From Botryococcus braunii (taxonomy: Eukaryota > Chlorophyta > Trebouxiophyceae), in NCBI GenBank assembly GCA_002005505.1, contig KV908444.1, positions 414,493-447,409 of the forward strand: a DNA stretch of 32,917 nucleotides, given 5' to 3'. A model generated the notes under the pieces. The model did not search any database. It was not told where the DNA came from and saw only the letters and a program-made list of their open reading frames with translations. The translations under genes and the position numbers were made by a program. Shown here one piece after another: positions 11,101-20,323 of this stretch (its first letter is position 1; the number at the start of each line of letters is the position of its first letter).

Positions 11101-12341
11101 GTGTCAAAGCCCCAGCACACTTACCTGCAGGGTTACTACACCCTCTAGAAATACCTGACAGAAAGTGGCAATCAATGTCTATGGACCTAATCACTGGACT
11201 GCCAAGAACTAAGGAAGGATATGACGCTATCTGGGTTGCTGTTGATAGGTTGTCAAAGTATGCGCACTTCGCTCCGACGACCACTGACGCAAGTGCAGAA
11301 GTGATAGCTCAACTGTTACGGACCCGGGTTTTCACCTTGCATGGGTTTCCCACTCACATTGTATCAGACAGAGATCCTAGGTGGGTGGGTCGCTTCTGTC
11401 AAGAGCTCTTTCGGTTGACCGGTTGTCGCTCTGCGCTATCTACAGCGTTTCATCCGCAGACCGACGGTCAAACGGAACGAATTAATAGGATTTTGGAGGA
11501 TTATTTGCGTCATTACGTCACTGGAAGACACAACGACTGGGATAAACATTTGTGTGAGGCTGAATTTTCTTACAACAACACTTTTCAGCAATCAATCAAC
11601 ACTACTCCATTTAGGTTGACTTTCGGTCAGGATCCCACGATTCCCTTCCAGGAAGTCTATGAAGGTGTGACATCTTCTGTACGTGAGTATGTACCGGCAG
11701 CAGCAGAGTTTGTACGAAGGATGAGATGGGATCTAGAAAGAGCGCGGACATGTCTCAAAGCTGCGCAGGACCGCATGAAGGCATATGCGGACGCGAGGAG
11801 AAAAGATGCTCCTATTTTAAAAATAGGCCAACCTGTCCTCCTCTCAACAAAGAATCTGAAATTCAAGCATACTCGGACAAGAAAACTCTTACCTCGGTTT
11901 ATTGGGCCTTTTCCCATCGTCCAGGAGGTATCATCGGTAGCTTTCAGAATTAGGCTTCCAAAAACTCTGAGGGTTCATGATGTCTTCCATGTTTCTATGC
12001 TTAAGCCTTATAAGGAAGGTGGGACGGTACAACCTCCTCCTCTACCTGAGATTATTGATGGAGAAGAGGAGTATGAGGTCGAGGCTGTGCTAGCTCATAG
12101 GGAACGAAAGTTACGAGGTCGAAAAACTGCGCGAGAATATCTTGTAAAGTGGACCGGGTATCAGGATATTCATAATACTTGGGAGCCAGAGGATAACTTA
12201 GAACACGCCAGGGAGGCGTTACAGCGGTACTGGGATTTAACCACGGAGCACAGGCCGGAACAAAAAGAAAAGGTGGACAAGAAACGTAAAGGACGTGGTA
12301 AAAATGCTGAGAAGCAGCGGAAGCGCGCTAGGCGCGCTTAG
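8196..12341 (+). CDS. pol: Chromovirus B1 Pol polyprotein, intact
   Basis: 1,381 residues, ATG at 8196 inside the gag stop (ATGA). In order: a leader of about 130 residues; aspartic protease with DTGA from residue 156; reverse transcriptase with FDLLSGYHQV, PFGLTNAPSTFQ and YLDD at 547-550; RNase H with its first Asp near 695 (SDASDYGVG) and TDHRAN; integrase with an HHCC zinc site (H-P-G ... C-DSC, about 930-970) and a DD35E core at Asp997, Asp1058 and Glu1094; a GPF-type C-terminal region; and a chromodomain at about 1294-1345 (YLVKWTGY and NTWEPEDNL). The chromodomain is the mark of chromoviruses and is thought to steer integration to marked chromatin. All catalytic residues checked are present. 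Expression could be by reinitiation at ATGA or by -1 frameshifting; the sequence does not decide. Confidence 0.95.
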   Translation: MSGVREGNLHTFVPWESFHSSIEQRCSEFLHCSFSRGPFDNTLPDGTSKPTFVAVPIGKAEDTLSTFAREQQANKHLSACFLMGSKVAKSKAVYPWLKGMRVILQGTKGPDVPYSYVVYHAGPKFSVSFAQAFSNRHLAMLFHVNCTGVKGVALVDTGATHSFVRHDFLATLGVRLSKKCVDVQLADGQTMRSAGTAKLRVHLSQTYVEQRDFIVCETLLDGVDLILGEDFLKERKALIDYNHGAVHLKPPHSSHYITLLNPLPPSERGTLPAQKVNVISEGQARRAMRKGCPGFWGVVREARSGQDSVCATHYLHRVAVATTEGDNPWDEDSGATGLDLNENSRRVIEGMTDKPQDLKQLLLEFLDVFPEKLPDLPPDRGILHTIPMTPGHTPPCRPTYRLAEPEVAECRRQVEELLAQGFIRPSASPYGSPILFVRKKDGTFRMVIDYRAVNNLTRKDKYPLPRIDDLLDKLQSSKFFTSFDLLSGYHQVRLHESDVPKTAFRTPLGSLEFLVLPFGLTNAPSTFQRLMNSVFHDFIREGFVVVYLDDLLVYSKSREQHLEHLTRILTRLREEKLYAKLSKCEFFADELRYLGHVVGRDGIKVDPAKVRTIVDWPTPTGSTHVRQFLGLANYFRKFVPGYSTLAAPLTGLTGKVPWTWGEAEEHAFQSLKETLSNAPVLALPDSSKPFKVISDASDYGVGAVLLQEGRPVAYFSKKLSNAERNYSTTEKELAGVLYALKEWRCYLLGQTFTVVTDHRANSFLQTQTLLSPRRARWAEFLQLFDIQWEYAPGSTNPADPLSRSPHLAGAHVRALARAQAGVQASVQARAGPLGEHSPPVGVGAMGVGEAADSTTLPTPMDGLRGWGRVLSEAYEIDDWLHRKQNRRKLSFHSGLWKRGARIYVPSHHMSSDGVERNLRREILENLHGPPIVGHPGRDRTLELVQRSWWWPGMAADVADFVAQCDSCQRVKAPAHLPAGLLHPLEIPDRKWQSMSMDLITGLPRTKEGYDAIWVAVDRLSKYAHFAPTTTDASAEVIAQLLRTRVFTLHGFPTHIVSDRDPRWVGRFCQELFRLTGCRSALSTAFHPQTDGQTERINRILEDYLRHYVTGRHNDWDKHLCEAEFSYNNTFQQSINTTPFRLTFGQDPTIPFQEVYEGVTSSVREYVPAAAEFVRRMRWDLERARTCLKAAQDRMKAYADARRKDAPILKIGQPVLLSTKNLKFKHTRTRKLLPRFIGPFPIVQEVSSVAFRIRLPKTLRVHDVFHVSMLKPYKEGGTVQPPPLPEIIDGEEEYEVEAVLAHRERKLRGRKTAREYLVKWTGYQDIHNTWEPEDNLEHAREALQRYWDLTTEHRPEQKEKVDKKRKGRGKNAEKQRKRARRA

Positions 12342-12912
12342 TGCTCTGGCAGGTCGGGTCGGCCCCTCGGTACGTCCTTGGGCCACCTTGGAAGCTCTAA
12401 GCTTGGCCCTTAGAGTGTACCCTGGGGGTATCCCAGTACTAGAGCGCACTCGGATGAATAGGACGTAAGCGGGGTAGAATGTCTACCTCGGGTGCGTGCG
12501 GTGATGACCGCTCACCCTGGACAGGACTCGTCGAGGTAGGGTGTCGTCTACCTCGGGTGCGTGCGGTGCTGACTGCTCACCCTTGTCAGGTTTCGGACGT
12601 CAAGCATGTAATGTCGCGACATCCGTGCTAGCTCGCGCTGTAGCGTAACGCCCGACGCAGATGGGTGGCCCCACTGCCGTTGGGTAGAATTCCTATTGGA
12701 CAGGACGGGCGAATTTATGTATGGACGGGACAGATTTTACATTGTTATACGGACAGGGCTGGACAAGACAGGACAGGGGTCTGGCTTGGGCTGGGGACGC
12801 CAGACTAGTACCCGCGGACAGGACGTGACAGGACCGTACCTCTGCCAAGTGTGTTAGGTGCGTAGTGTAGTTGTTTAGAGTGAGTCTCCCTCTTGGCCGT
12901 GACGTCCAAGCT
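12342..12912 (+). other. B1 3' untranslated region with repeats
   Basis: 570 bp without a gene between pol and the polypurine tract. It contains a direct repeat of about 38 bp (12481-12519 and 12546-12583, starting GTCTACCTCGGGTGCGTGCG) with three or so differences. It also has a cluster of GGACAGG motifs at about 12519, 12697, 12752 and 12817, plus related GACAGGAC at 12764 and 12827. The motif GGACAGGAC also occurs inside gag and pol. B2 carries the same region at 13772-14342. Confidence 0.8.
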
Positions 12913-12925
12913 AAGGGGGGGAGGG
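12913..12925 (+). promoter_or_regulatory. B1 polypurine tract
   Basis: AAGGGGGGGAGGG directly precedes the 3' LTR, as expected for the plus-strand DNA primer of an LTR retrotransposon. Confidence 0.9.
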
Positions 12926-13190
12926 TGTAACAGGAAAAGTCGCGTGTTATAGGAAAATGACCGGACCACGAGGATTTGGACCTCCATAAAGGTCCCTTCG
13001 TGAGTTATGTTCCTCCACGCCAAGAAGTGGCTACTTCACGCGCCAAGGGAGTGACCCTTACTTGACAAGGCGCATTGGCGATGGAGACAGGGACACACTT
13101 AGAACAGGATAGAATAAGGCTTTGGCAGAGGAAGGACCGGGCCGGACTGGACGGGTACTGAGGTGGAGCCCAAACAACTTGTAACCATTG
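12926..13190 (+). repeat. B1 3' LTR, truncated at its end
   Basis: 265 bp matching the first 265 bp of the 5' LTR with no difference seen. The final 33 bases are missing. The junction ...AACCATTG|CCGTCTGG continues into element A sequence in minus orientation. TTG at the junction belongs to both partners, a 3-base microhomology. If instead the LTR really ended at ...GTAACCA, the following TTGC would be a 4-bp match to the GCAA beside B2, resembling a target duplication. The PBS position argues against that. Confidence 0.85.
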
Positions 13191-13469
13191 CCGTCTGGTC
13201 TCTATATAAGAGGCTAAAGGGGAGCAAGGCTGAATCACATTTACTGCTCCGGATTAGCTGTTGTGCTTCATCAAAAGTCCAGAGGGTTGCTGGCAACCGG
13301 TGCTGATACTCAGGATCACTCCACAAGCACTCGAAGATTATTCTCATGGGCGATTCGGATGTATCTGCGCACAATTAGTCGGAGACTACACCTAGAGCTA
13401 CTTGTTTCGTAGTGAACTCCAAATCCCTAACTTGATATAGCCTTTTGGGGTGCAACTGATCAGGATTAA
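13191..13469 (-). mobile_element. Inverted fragment of element A (gag/pol junction)
   Basis: Identical as far as compared with 27850-28128 of the right-hand A copy and in the same orientation, so inverted relative to the A (+) pieces on either side. It covers the end of the Gag-protease frame, the in-frame TAA (13375-13377) and the first about 60 codons of pol. In A (+) order it would lie between 6353 and 20324, with 26 bp (equivalent to 28132-28157) missing. The simplest reading is that recombination between B1 and B2 flipped it. Confidence 0.9.
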
Positions 13470-13758
13470 AGAAACGGCCAAAGGATGCGAAAACAATGGT
13501 TACAAGTTGTTTGGGCTCCACCTCAGTACCCGTCCAGTCCGGCCCGGTCCTTCCTCTGCCAAAGCCTTATTCTATCCTGTTCTAAGTGTGTCCCTGTCTC
13601 CATCGCCAATGCGCCTTGTCAAGTAAGGGTCACTCCCTTGGCGCGTGAAGTAGCCACTTCTTGGCGTGGAGGAACATAACTCACGAAGGGACCTTTATGG
13701 AGGTCCAAATCCTCGTGGTCCGGTCATTTTCCTATAACACGCGACTTTTCCTGTTACA
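13470..13758 (-). repeat. B2 3' LTR, truncated by 9 bases
   Basis: 289 bp in minus orientation. The begin (TGTAACAG on the minus strand) is at 13758. The end lacks ACTGTATCA and joins A sequence at 13470-13472, where AGA is common to both. Confidence 0.85.
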
Positions 13759-13771
13759 CCCTCCCCCCCTT
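13759..13771 (-). promoter_or_regulatory. B2 polypurine tract
   Basis: Minus-strand AAGGGGGGGAGGG next to the 3' LTR, the same as in B1. Confidence 0.9.
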
Positions 13772-14342
13772 AGCTTGGACGTCACGGCCAAGAGGGAGAC
13801 TCACTCTAAACAACTACACTACGCACCTAACACACTTGGCAGAGGTACGGTCCTGTCACGTCCTGTCCGCGGGTACTAGTCTGGCGTCCCCAGCCCAAGC
13901 CAGACCCCTGTCCTGTCTTGTCCAGCCCTGTCCGTATAACAATGTAAAATCTGTCCCGTCCATACATAAATTCGCCCGTCCTGTCCAATAGGAATTCTAC
14001 CCAACGGCAGTGGGGCCACCCATCTGCGTCGGGCGTTACGCTACAGCGCGAGCTAGCACGGATGTCGCGACATTACATGCTTGACGTCCGAAACCTGACA
14101 AGGGTGAGCAGTCAGCACCGCACGCACCCGAGGTAGACGACACCCTACCTCGACGAGTCCTGTCCAGGGTGAGCGGTCATCACCGCACGCACCCGAGGTA
14201 GACATTCTACCCCGCTTACGTCCTATTCATCCGAGTGCGCTCTAGTACTGGGATACCCCCAGGGTACACTCTAAGGGCCAAGCTTAGAGCTTCCAAGGTG
14301 GCCCAAGGACGTACCGAGGGGCCGACCCGACCTGCCAGAGCA
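13772..14342 (-). other. B2 3' untranslated region
   Basis: The inverted equivalent of 12342-12912, with the same direct repeats and GGACAGG cluster. No gene seen. Confidence 0.8.
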
Positions 14343-17300
14343 CTAAGCGCGCCTAGCGCGCTTCCGCTGCTTCTCAGCATTTTTACCACGTCCTTTACGT
14401 TTCTTGTCCACCTTTTCTTTTTGTTCCGGCCTGTGCTCCGTGGTTAAATCCCAGTACCGCTGTAACGCCTCCCTGGCGTGTTCTAAGTTATCCTCTGGCT
14501 CCCAAGTATTATGAATATCCTGATACCCGGTCCACTTTACAAGATATTCTCGCGCAGTTTTTCGACCTCGTAACTTTCGTTCCCTATGAGCTAGCACAGC
14601 CTCGACCTCATACTCCTCTTCTCCATCAATAATCTCAGGTAGAGGAGGAGGTTGTACCGTCCCACCTTCCTTATAAGGCTTAAGCATAGAAACATGGAAG
14701 ACATCATGAACCCTCAGAGTTTTTGGAAGCCTAATTCTGAAAGCTACCGATGATACCTCCTGGACGATGGGAAAAGGCCCAATAAACCGAGGTAAGAGTT
14801 TTCTTGTCCGAGTATGCTTGAATTTCAGATTCTTTGTTGAGAGGAGGACAGGTTGGCCTATTTTTAAAATAGGAGCATCTTTTCTCCTCGCGTCCGCATA
14901 TGCCTTCATGCGGTCCTGCGCAGCTTTGAGACATGTCCGCGCTCTTTCTAGATCCCATCTCATCCTTCGTACAAACTCTGCTGCTGCCGGTACATACTCA
15001 CGTACAGAAGATGTCACACCTTCATAGACTTCCTGGAAGGGAATCGTGGGATCCTGACCGAAAGTCAACCTAAATGGAGTAGTGTTGATTGATTGCTGAA
15101 AAGTGTTGTTGTAAGAAAATTCAGCCTCACACAAATGTTTATCCCAGTCGTTGTGTCTTCCAGTGACGTAATGACGCAAATAATCCTCCAAAATCCTATT
15201 AATTCGTTCCGTTTGACCGTCGGTCTGCGGATGAAACGCTGTAGATAGCGCAGAGCGACAACCGGTCAACCGAAAGAGCTCTTGACAGAAGCGACCCACC
15301 CACCTAGGATCTCTGTCTGATACAATGTGAGTGGGAAACCCATGCAAGGTGAAAACCCGGGTCCGTAACAGTTGAGCTATCACTTCTGCACTTGCGTCAG
15401 TGGTCGTCGGAGCGAAGTGCGCATACTTTGACAACCTATCAACAGCAACCCAGATAGCGTCATATCCTTCCTTAGTTCTTGGCAGTCCAGTGATTAGGTC
15501 CATAGACATTGATTGCCACTTTCTGTCAGGTATTTCTAGAGGGTGTAGTAACCCTGCAGGTAAGTGTGCTGGGGCTTTGACACGCTGACACGAGTCACAT
15601 TGGGCCACAAAGTCAGCCACATCTGCGGCCATCCCTGGCCACCACCAGGAACGTTGAACTAATTCGAGGGTCCTGTCCCTGCCTGGATGACCAACTATAG
15701 GTGGTCCATGCAAATTTTCCAGGATTTCTCTATGAAGGTTACGTTCGACACCGTCAGAACTCATATGGTGGGAGGGAACGTAAATGCGCGCACCGCGCTT
15801 CCACAAGCCACTATGGAAGCTTAACTTGCGGCGATTTTGTTTACGATGGAGCCAATCATCTATCTCATATGCCTCACTTAAAACCCTTCCCCATCCCCTC
15901 AACCCGTCCATCGGCGTGGGTAGGGTGGTGGAGTCTGCAGCCTCCCCAACCCCCATCGCTCCTACTCCGACAGGGGGAGAGTGCTCCCCCAGGGGCCCTA
16001 CCCTAGCCTGAACCGACGCCTGAACCCCAGCCTGGGCCCGAGCTAGGGCTCGGACGTGGGCCCCGGCTAAGTGAGGACTCCTAGACAATGGGTCAGCAGG
16101 GTTAGTGGATCCCGGCGCATATTCCCATTGGATGTCGAATAACTGTAGAAACTCCGCCCAGCGCGCCCGTCTGGGTGAGAGTAGGGTTTGGGTTTGCAAA
16201 AAACTATTCGCGCGATGGTCCGTAACAACTGTGAAAGTTTGCCCTAATAAGTAACACCTCCACTCCTTGAGGGCATACAACACACCTGCAAGCTCTTTCT
16301 CAGTTGTGGAATAATTGCGTTCGGCATTACTAAGCTTTTTACTGAAGTATGCTACAGGTCTACCTTCTTGCAATAGTACTGCACCCACCCCATAGTCACT
16401 GGCATCTGAGATCACTTTGAAAGGCTTGCTACTGTCTGGGAGTGCTAGTACAGGAGCATTGGACAAAGTTTCTTTTAAACTTTGAAACGCGTGCTCTTCA
16501 GCTTCTCCCCACGTCCAAGGAACTTTGCCAGTGAGCCGGGTTAAGGGGGCCGCAAGCGTACTGTAACCCGGGACGAACTTGCGGAAGTAGTTGGCTAGTC
16601 CCAAGAATTGTCGTACGTGCGTGCTCCCCGTGGGTGTTGGCCAGTCCACAATAGTCCGAACTTTGGCACGGTCAACTTTGATGCCGTCGCGCCCCACGAC
16701 ATGTCCCAAATACCGCAACTCGTCAGCAAAAAACTCACACTTGGATAATTTTGCATAAAGTTTTTCCTCTCTCAGCCGAGTAAGGATGCGAGTTAAGTGC
16801 TCTAAGTGCTGTTCCCTGGACTTGCTGTATACCAACAAATCATCTAGGTAAACCACAACAAAACCCTCTCGAATAAAATCATGAAACACACTGTTCATCA
16901 GTCTCTGAAACGTGGAGGGAGCATTCGTGAGACCAAAAGGAAGCACCAAAAATTCAAATGAACCTAAGGGTGTTCTAAAGGCGGTTTTGGGAACATCGGA
17001 TTCATGTAATCGCACTTGATGGTAACCTGACAAGAGATCAAAAGAGGTAAAGAACTTTGAACCCTGCAGCTTGTCCAGAAGATCGTCTATCCGTGGCAAC
17101 GGATATTTGTCCTTCCTTGTTAAGTTATTAACTGCCCTGTAATCTATAACCATTCGGAATGTTCCGTCTTTCTTTCTCACAAACAATATGGGGCTACCAT
17201 ACGGTGATGCACTCGGCCTGATGAAACCCTGTGCTAGTAATTCCTCAACCTGCCTCCGACACTCCGCCACTTCTGGTTCAGCCAACCTATAAGTGGGGCG

Positions 17301-18480
17301 ACAGGGCGGCGTATGGCCGGGTGTCATAGGTATAGTGTGCAAGATGCCCCTGTCTGGAGGTAAATCTGGCAATTTCTCTGGAAAAACATCCAAAAACTCT
17401 AACAACAATTGCTTCAAGTCTTGTGGCTAGTCAGTCATACCCTCAATAACACGCCGGGAGTTTTCGTATAAATCTAGGCCGGTGGCTCCGCTGTCTTCGT
17501 CCCAAGGATTATCCCCCTCTGTAGTTGCCACTGCAACCCTATGGAGATAGTGTGTTGCACAAACTGAGTCCTGTCCACTCCTTGCCTCTCGCACAACCCC
17601 CCAAAACCCTGGACAACCCTTTCGCATAGCCCGCCTAGCTTGACCCTCACTTATAACATTTACTTTTTGCGCCGGTAAGGTACCTCTTTCACTAGGGGGC
17701 AGCGGGTTGAGGAGTGTAATGTAGTGTGAGGAATGAGGCGGTTTAAGATGAACTGCGCCATGATTGTAGTCAATTAACGCTTTTCTTTCTTTCAGAAAAT
17801 CCTCACCAAGGATTAAGTCCACCCCATCCAACAGAGTTTCGCAGACAATGAAATCCCTCTGTTCCACATATGTTTGAGATAAGTGCACCCTGAGCTTAGC
17901 TGTCCCCGCCGAGCGCATGGTCTGCCCATCTGCAAGCTGGACATCCACACACTTCTTTGACAGCCTCACTCCGAGAGTAGCTAGGAAGTCATGTCTGACG
18001 AACGAGTGCGTCGCCCCGGTATCGACTAAAGCGACGCCCTTCACACCAGTACAGTTAACATGAAAAAGCATTGCTAAATGCCTATTTGAAAAAGCTTGAG
18101 CAAAAGATACGCTAAATTTGGGTCCGGCATGGTAAACTACATAGGAGTAGGGGACATCAGGTCCCTTGGTACCTTGCAGGATAACTCTCATGCCATGGGT
18201 ACACTGCCTTGGATTTCGCCACTTTACTACCCATTAGAAAACAAGCACTTAAATGTTTATTTGCTTGTTGCTCACGAGCGAAAGTGGATAAGGTGTCCTC
18301 CGCTTTACCTATAGGTACTGCAACAAATGTCGGTTTAGACGTTCCATCGGGTAGGGTATTGTCAAAGGGGCCTCTAGAAAAAGAACAATGCAAAAACTCA
18401 GAACAACGTTGCTCGATAGAAGAATGAAAAGATTCCCAAGGAACAAAAGTGTGGAGGTTTCCTTCTCTAACTCCACTCAT
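14343..18480 (-). pseudogene. pol: Chromovirus B2 Pol, broken by frameshift and stop
   Basis: Starts at 18480 in the ATGA overlap with gag. It reads about 95 codons, then an 8-bp deletion near 18193-18198 (CTAAAAGG or an equivalent window, present in B1 at about 8484-8491) shifts the frame. The correct frame resumes with Met at 18191 and carries the protease (DTGA). An AAG-to-TAG change at 17427-17429 then ends it just after the protease region. The remainder (17417-14343, 1,024 codons from the next ATG) is open and holds RT with YLDD, RNase H, HHCC and DD35E integrase and the chromodomain. Missense differences from B1 include Ser/Gly and Leu/Phe in RT, Pro/Arg and Gly/Arg further on, and Arg/His before the integrase zinc site. 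Confidence 0.93.
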
Positions 18481-19808
18481 GGCCTACCGCGTCCCCTTGC
18501 CCGGCCCCGTCCACGGCCCCGTCCTCTGATTCTCCGTCCCCGTCCGGCCCCACCCTGTGCTGTCCACCCTTGCATAGGGGCTGCTCCCACACCGAGGGAC
18601 CTAAAGTTGTTGTGGCCCCCTCCTACCCGTCGCCGCAGCAAATCACCAGCCAGACCTGGAATTGGTGGAGCAGGCTGGTTTACCTCCTGTCTGGCCTTCA
18701 CAATGTGTTGCAAGATGTCCCACTGTTGTTGATTAAGATAGGCGTTAGGGTCCTCTCTAAGTTTTTTGAGTGGGCAAAACCAAGATTCATGGCCAGGGGT
18801 ATTGCACGCGTAACAGCTTCTGTTGAGGGGAAAGGCAACTCTAGTGTCCCTCCGATACTCGGGAGGTAAACCATCCCTGCGGGGATAAGGAGTCGCGCCT
18901 TGGATCGCGGCGACCGTGGCGAGCGGCGCAGGGTAACCATGGGCCATCTGGATTGGCGCTGCCACCATCGGTGCAGCTGCCATCATCCCAAATTCATGAC
19001 TGTAGTAGGGGATTGTCCAGTCCTGTCCGACGCCAGCAACGTGCGGTGCTGGGCCAACGGTGGCGGTTGCAATGCTTGAGTTAGGGGCCCCGGGGCCGGT
19101 TCTCAGTCTCTTTGCCTGTAAGGGCCCGCCCACCGCGGCATCGTACCGTGTGAGTAAACTTATCAAGGCATCCAAATCATCAAAACCTTTGCCTGTTGTA
19201 GGGTTAATTGCTGAATATTTCTTTAAATCCTCACGTAGGCCTTTACGAAACCTATGGATTTTCTCCCCCATGGATAGGTCCCCACTGACTTCTACCTCTG
19301 CTAGCAAGGTTGTAAAGCGCTCAACATACTTCTCAACTGATTCGTTGCCCTGATATACGGAATCAAGTTTATCCCTTGCCTTTGCAACCTTATCAGTGTT
19401 ATCATAGACAGAAGACAACAGATCCCCAAAGAGAGCTAAATCCACGACAGCACCTGGATTTTGCCTCACGTAAGCTGCTTTTTTTGTTAACCACACCTTT
19501 TTCACGCTCTTTCCTAAGCAGCGCACTGCGTAGTCAACCCTGAGGTTCGCGGGCACACCGGTGAGTTCACAATATGACCTCACATCGTCTAGGAATTGTT
19601 CGAGATCGTCCCTGCGTCCCTCGAATTTTTCCGGTAAGTGGGTTCGAACGGTCGGGATTCTTGCCTGTGGGTTCGCGGGGTTTTGAGCCGCAACTTCAGC
19701 GTTTTCTGCCTGTTGTCGTAACTCAGCCAGTTCGGCAGCCATTGCCGCTTCACGCCCCTCGGCCTCGGCCAAAGCAGCCTGCAGCTCTTCGACTTGTCGT
19801 CTAGCCAT
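18477..19808 (-). CDS. gag: Chromovirus B2 Gag, intact frame
   Basis: 443 residues from ATG at 19806-19808, apparently identical in protein sequence to B1 Gag: N-terminal coiled coil, capsid region, one CX2CX4HX4C knuckle, RG-rich tail. Its frame is open upstream to 19919 without an ATG. At least one silent difference from B1 is visible near 18917. With pol defective next to it, this copy could supply Gag but not the enzymes. Confidence 0.9.
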   Translation of the reverse strand: MARRQVEELQAALAEAEGREAAMAAELAELRQQAENAEVAAQNPANPQARIPTVRTHLPEKFEGRRDDLEQFLDDVRSYCELTGVPANLRVDYAVRCLGKSVKKVWLTKKAAYVRQNPGAVVDLALFGDLLSSVYDNTDKVAKARDKLDSVYQGNESVEKYVERFTTLLAEVEVSGDLSMGEKIHRFRKGLREDLKKYSAINPTTGKGFDDLDALISLLTRYDAAVGGPLQAKRLRTGPGAPNSSIATATVGPAPHVAGVGQDWTIPYYSHEFGMMAAAPMVAAPIQMAHGYPAPLATVAAIQGATPYPRRDGLPPEYRRDTRVAFPLNRSCYACNTPGHESWFCPLKKLREDPNAYLNQQQWDILQHIVKARQEVNQPAPPIPGLAGDLLRRRVGGGHNNFRSLGVGAAPMQGWTAQGGAGRGRRIRGRGRGRGRARGRGRP

Positions 19809-20008
19809 TTCTGAGCTGTCAGCGCTGGCGAGGCTCGGTGACACAGGAAATCGAGAAAGTCCGGGTGGGGGCCCTAAACTCGGTGACCCGAGTCGTAGGC
19901 CCCTAAAAGCGCCACACACACCACAACTAACCCAATCCGAATCTATAGAATTCTCTGAAAAACTTCTTTGGGAAATTTTTTTTAACGAGAGGAGCTCAAA
20001 ATTTGGCC

Positions 20009-20024
20009 CCTCTCGCCGATACCA
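20009..20024 (-). promoter_or_regulatory. B2 primer-binding site
   Basis: On the minus strand TGGTATCGGCGAGAGG, one base from the LTR end at 20026. Same as B1. Confidence 0.65.
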
Positions 20025-20025
20025 G

Positions 20026-20323
20026 TGATACAGTAGAAACGGCCAAAGGATGCGAAAACAATGGTTACAAGTTGTTTGGGCTCCACCTCAGTACCCGTCC
20101 AGTCCGGCCCGGTCCTTCCTCTGCCAAAGCCTTATTCTATCCTGTTCTAAGTGTGTCCCTGTCTCCATCGCCAATGCGCCTTGTCAAGTAAGGGTCACTC
20201 CCTTGGCGCGTGAAGTAGCCACTTCTTGGCGTGGAGGAACATAACTCACGAAGGGACCTTTATGGAGGTCCAAATCCTCGTGGTCCGGTCATTTTCCTAT
20301 AACACGCGACTTTTCCTGTTACA
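20026..20323 (-). repeat. B2 5' LTR
   Basis: 298 bp, complete; on the minus strand it runs from TGTAACAG (20323) to CTGTATCA (20026). Element A resumes directly at 20324 with GCAAGCC. Confidence 0.88.

Larger units (their letters stand above)
6354..13190 (+). mobile_element. Chromovirus (Ty3/gypsy) B1, near full length
   Basis: Order: 5' LTR, PBS, gag, pol (protease, RT, RNase H, integrase, chromodomain), long 3' untranslated region, polypurine tract, 3' LTR. Both frames are open, so the coding part looks intact. The LTRs appear identical over the 265 bp they share, suggesting recent insertion. The 3' LTR lacks its last 33 bases and is joined to an inverted piece of element A through the shared trinucleotide TTG. 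B1 sits inside element A and is mirrored by B2. Confidence 0.93.
13470..20323 (-). mobile_element. Chromovirus (Ty3/gypsy) B2, defective
   Basis: Inverted copy of B1 over its whole length with roughly ten visible substitutions, one 8-bp deletion and an A-run difference just downstream of its PBS. The 5' LTR (20026-20323) is complete. The 3' LTR lacks its last 9 bases and joins the A fragment through a 3-base overlap. The gag frame is intact and pol is broken twice. B2 could be mobilised only by proteins from B1 or another copy. Confidence 0.93.

Noticed and set aside
13485..13879. Repeated 62-77 codon frames within each B LTR, also at about 6433-6674, 13005-13238 and 20003-20244
   Set aside because: They recur only because the LTR recurs, overlap in several frames and lack protein features.
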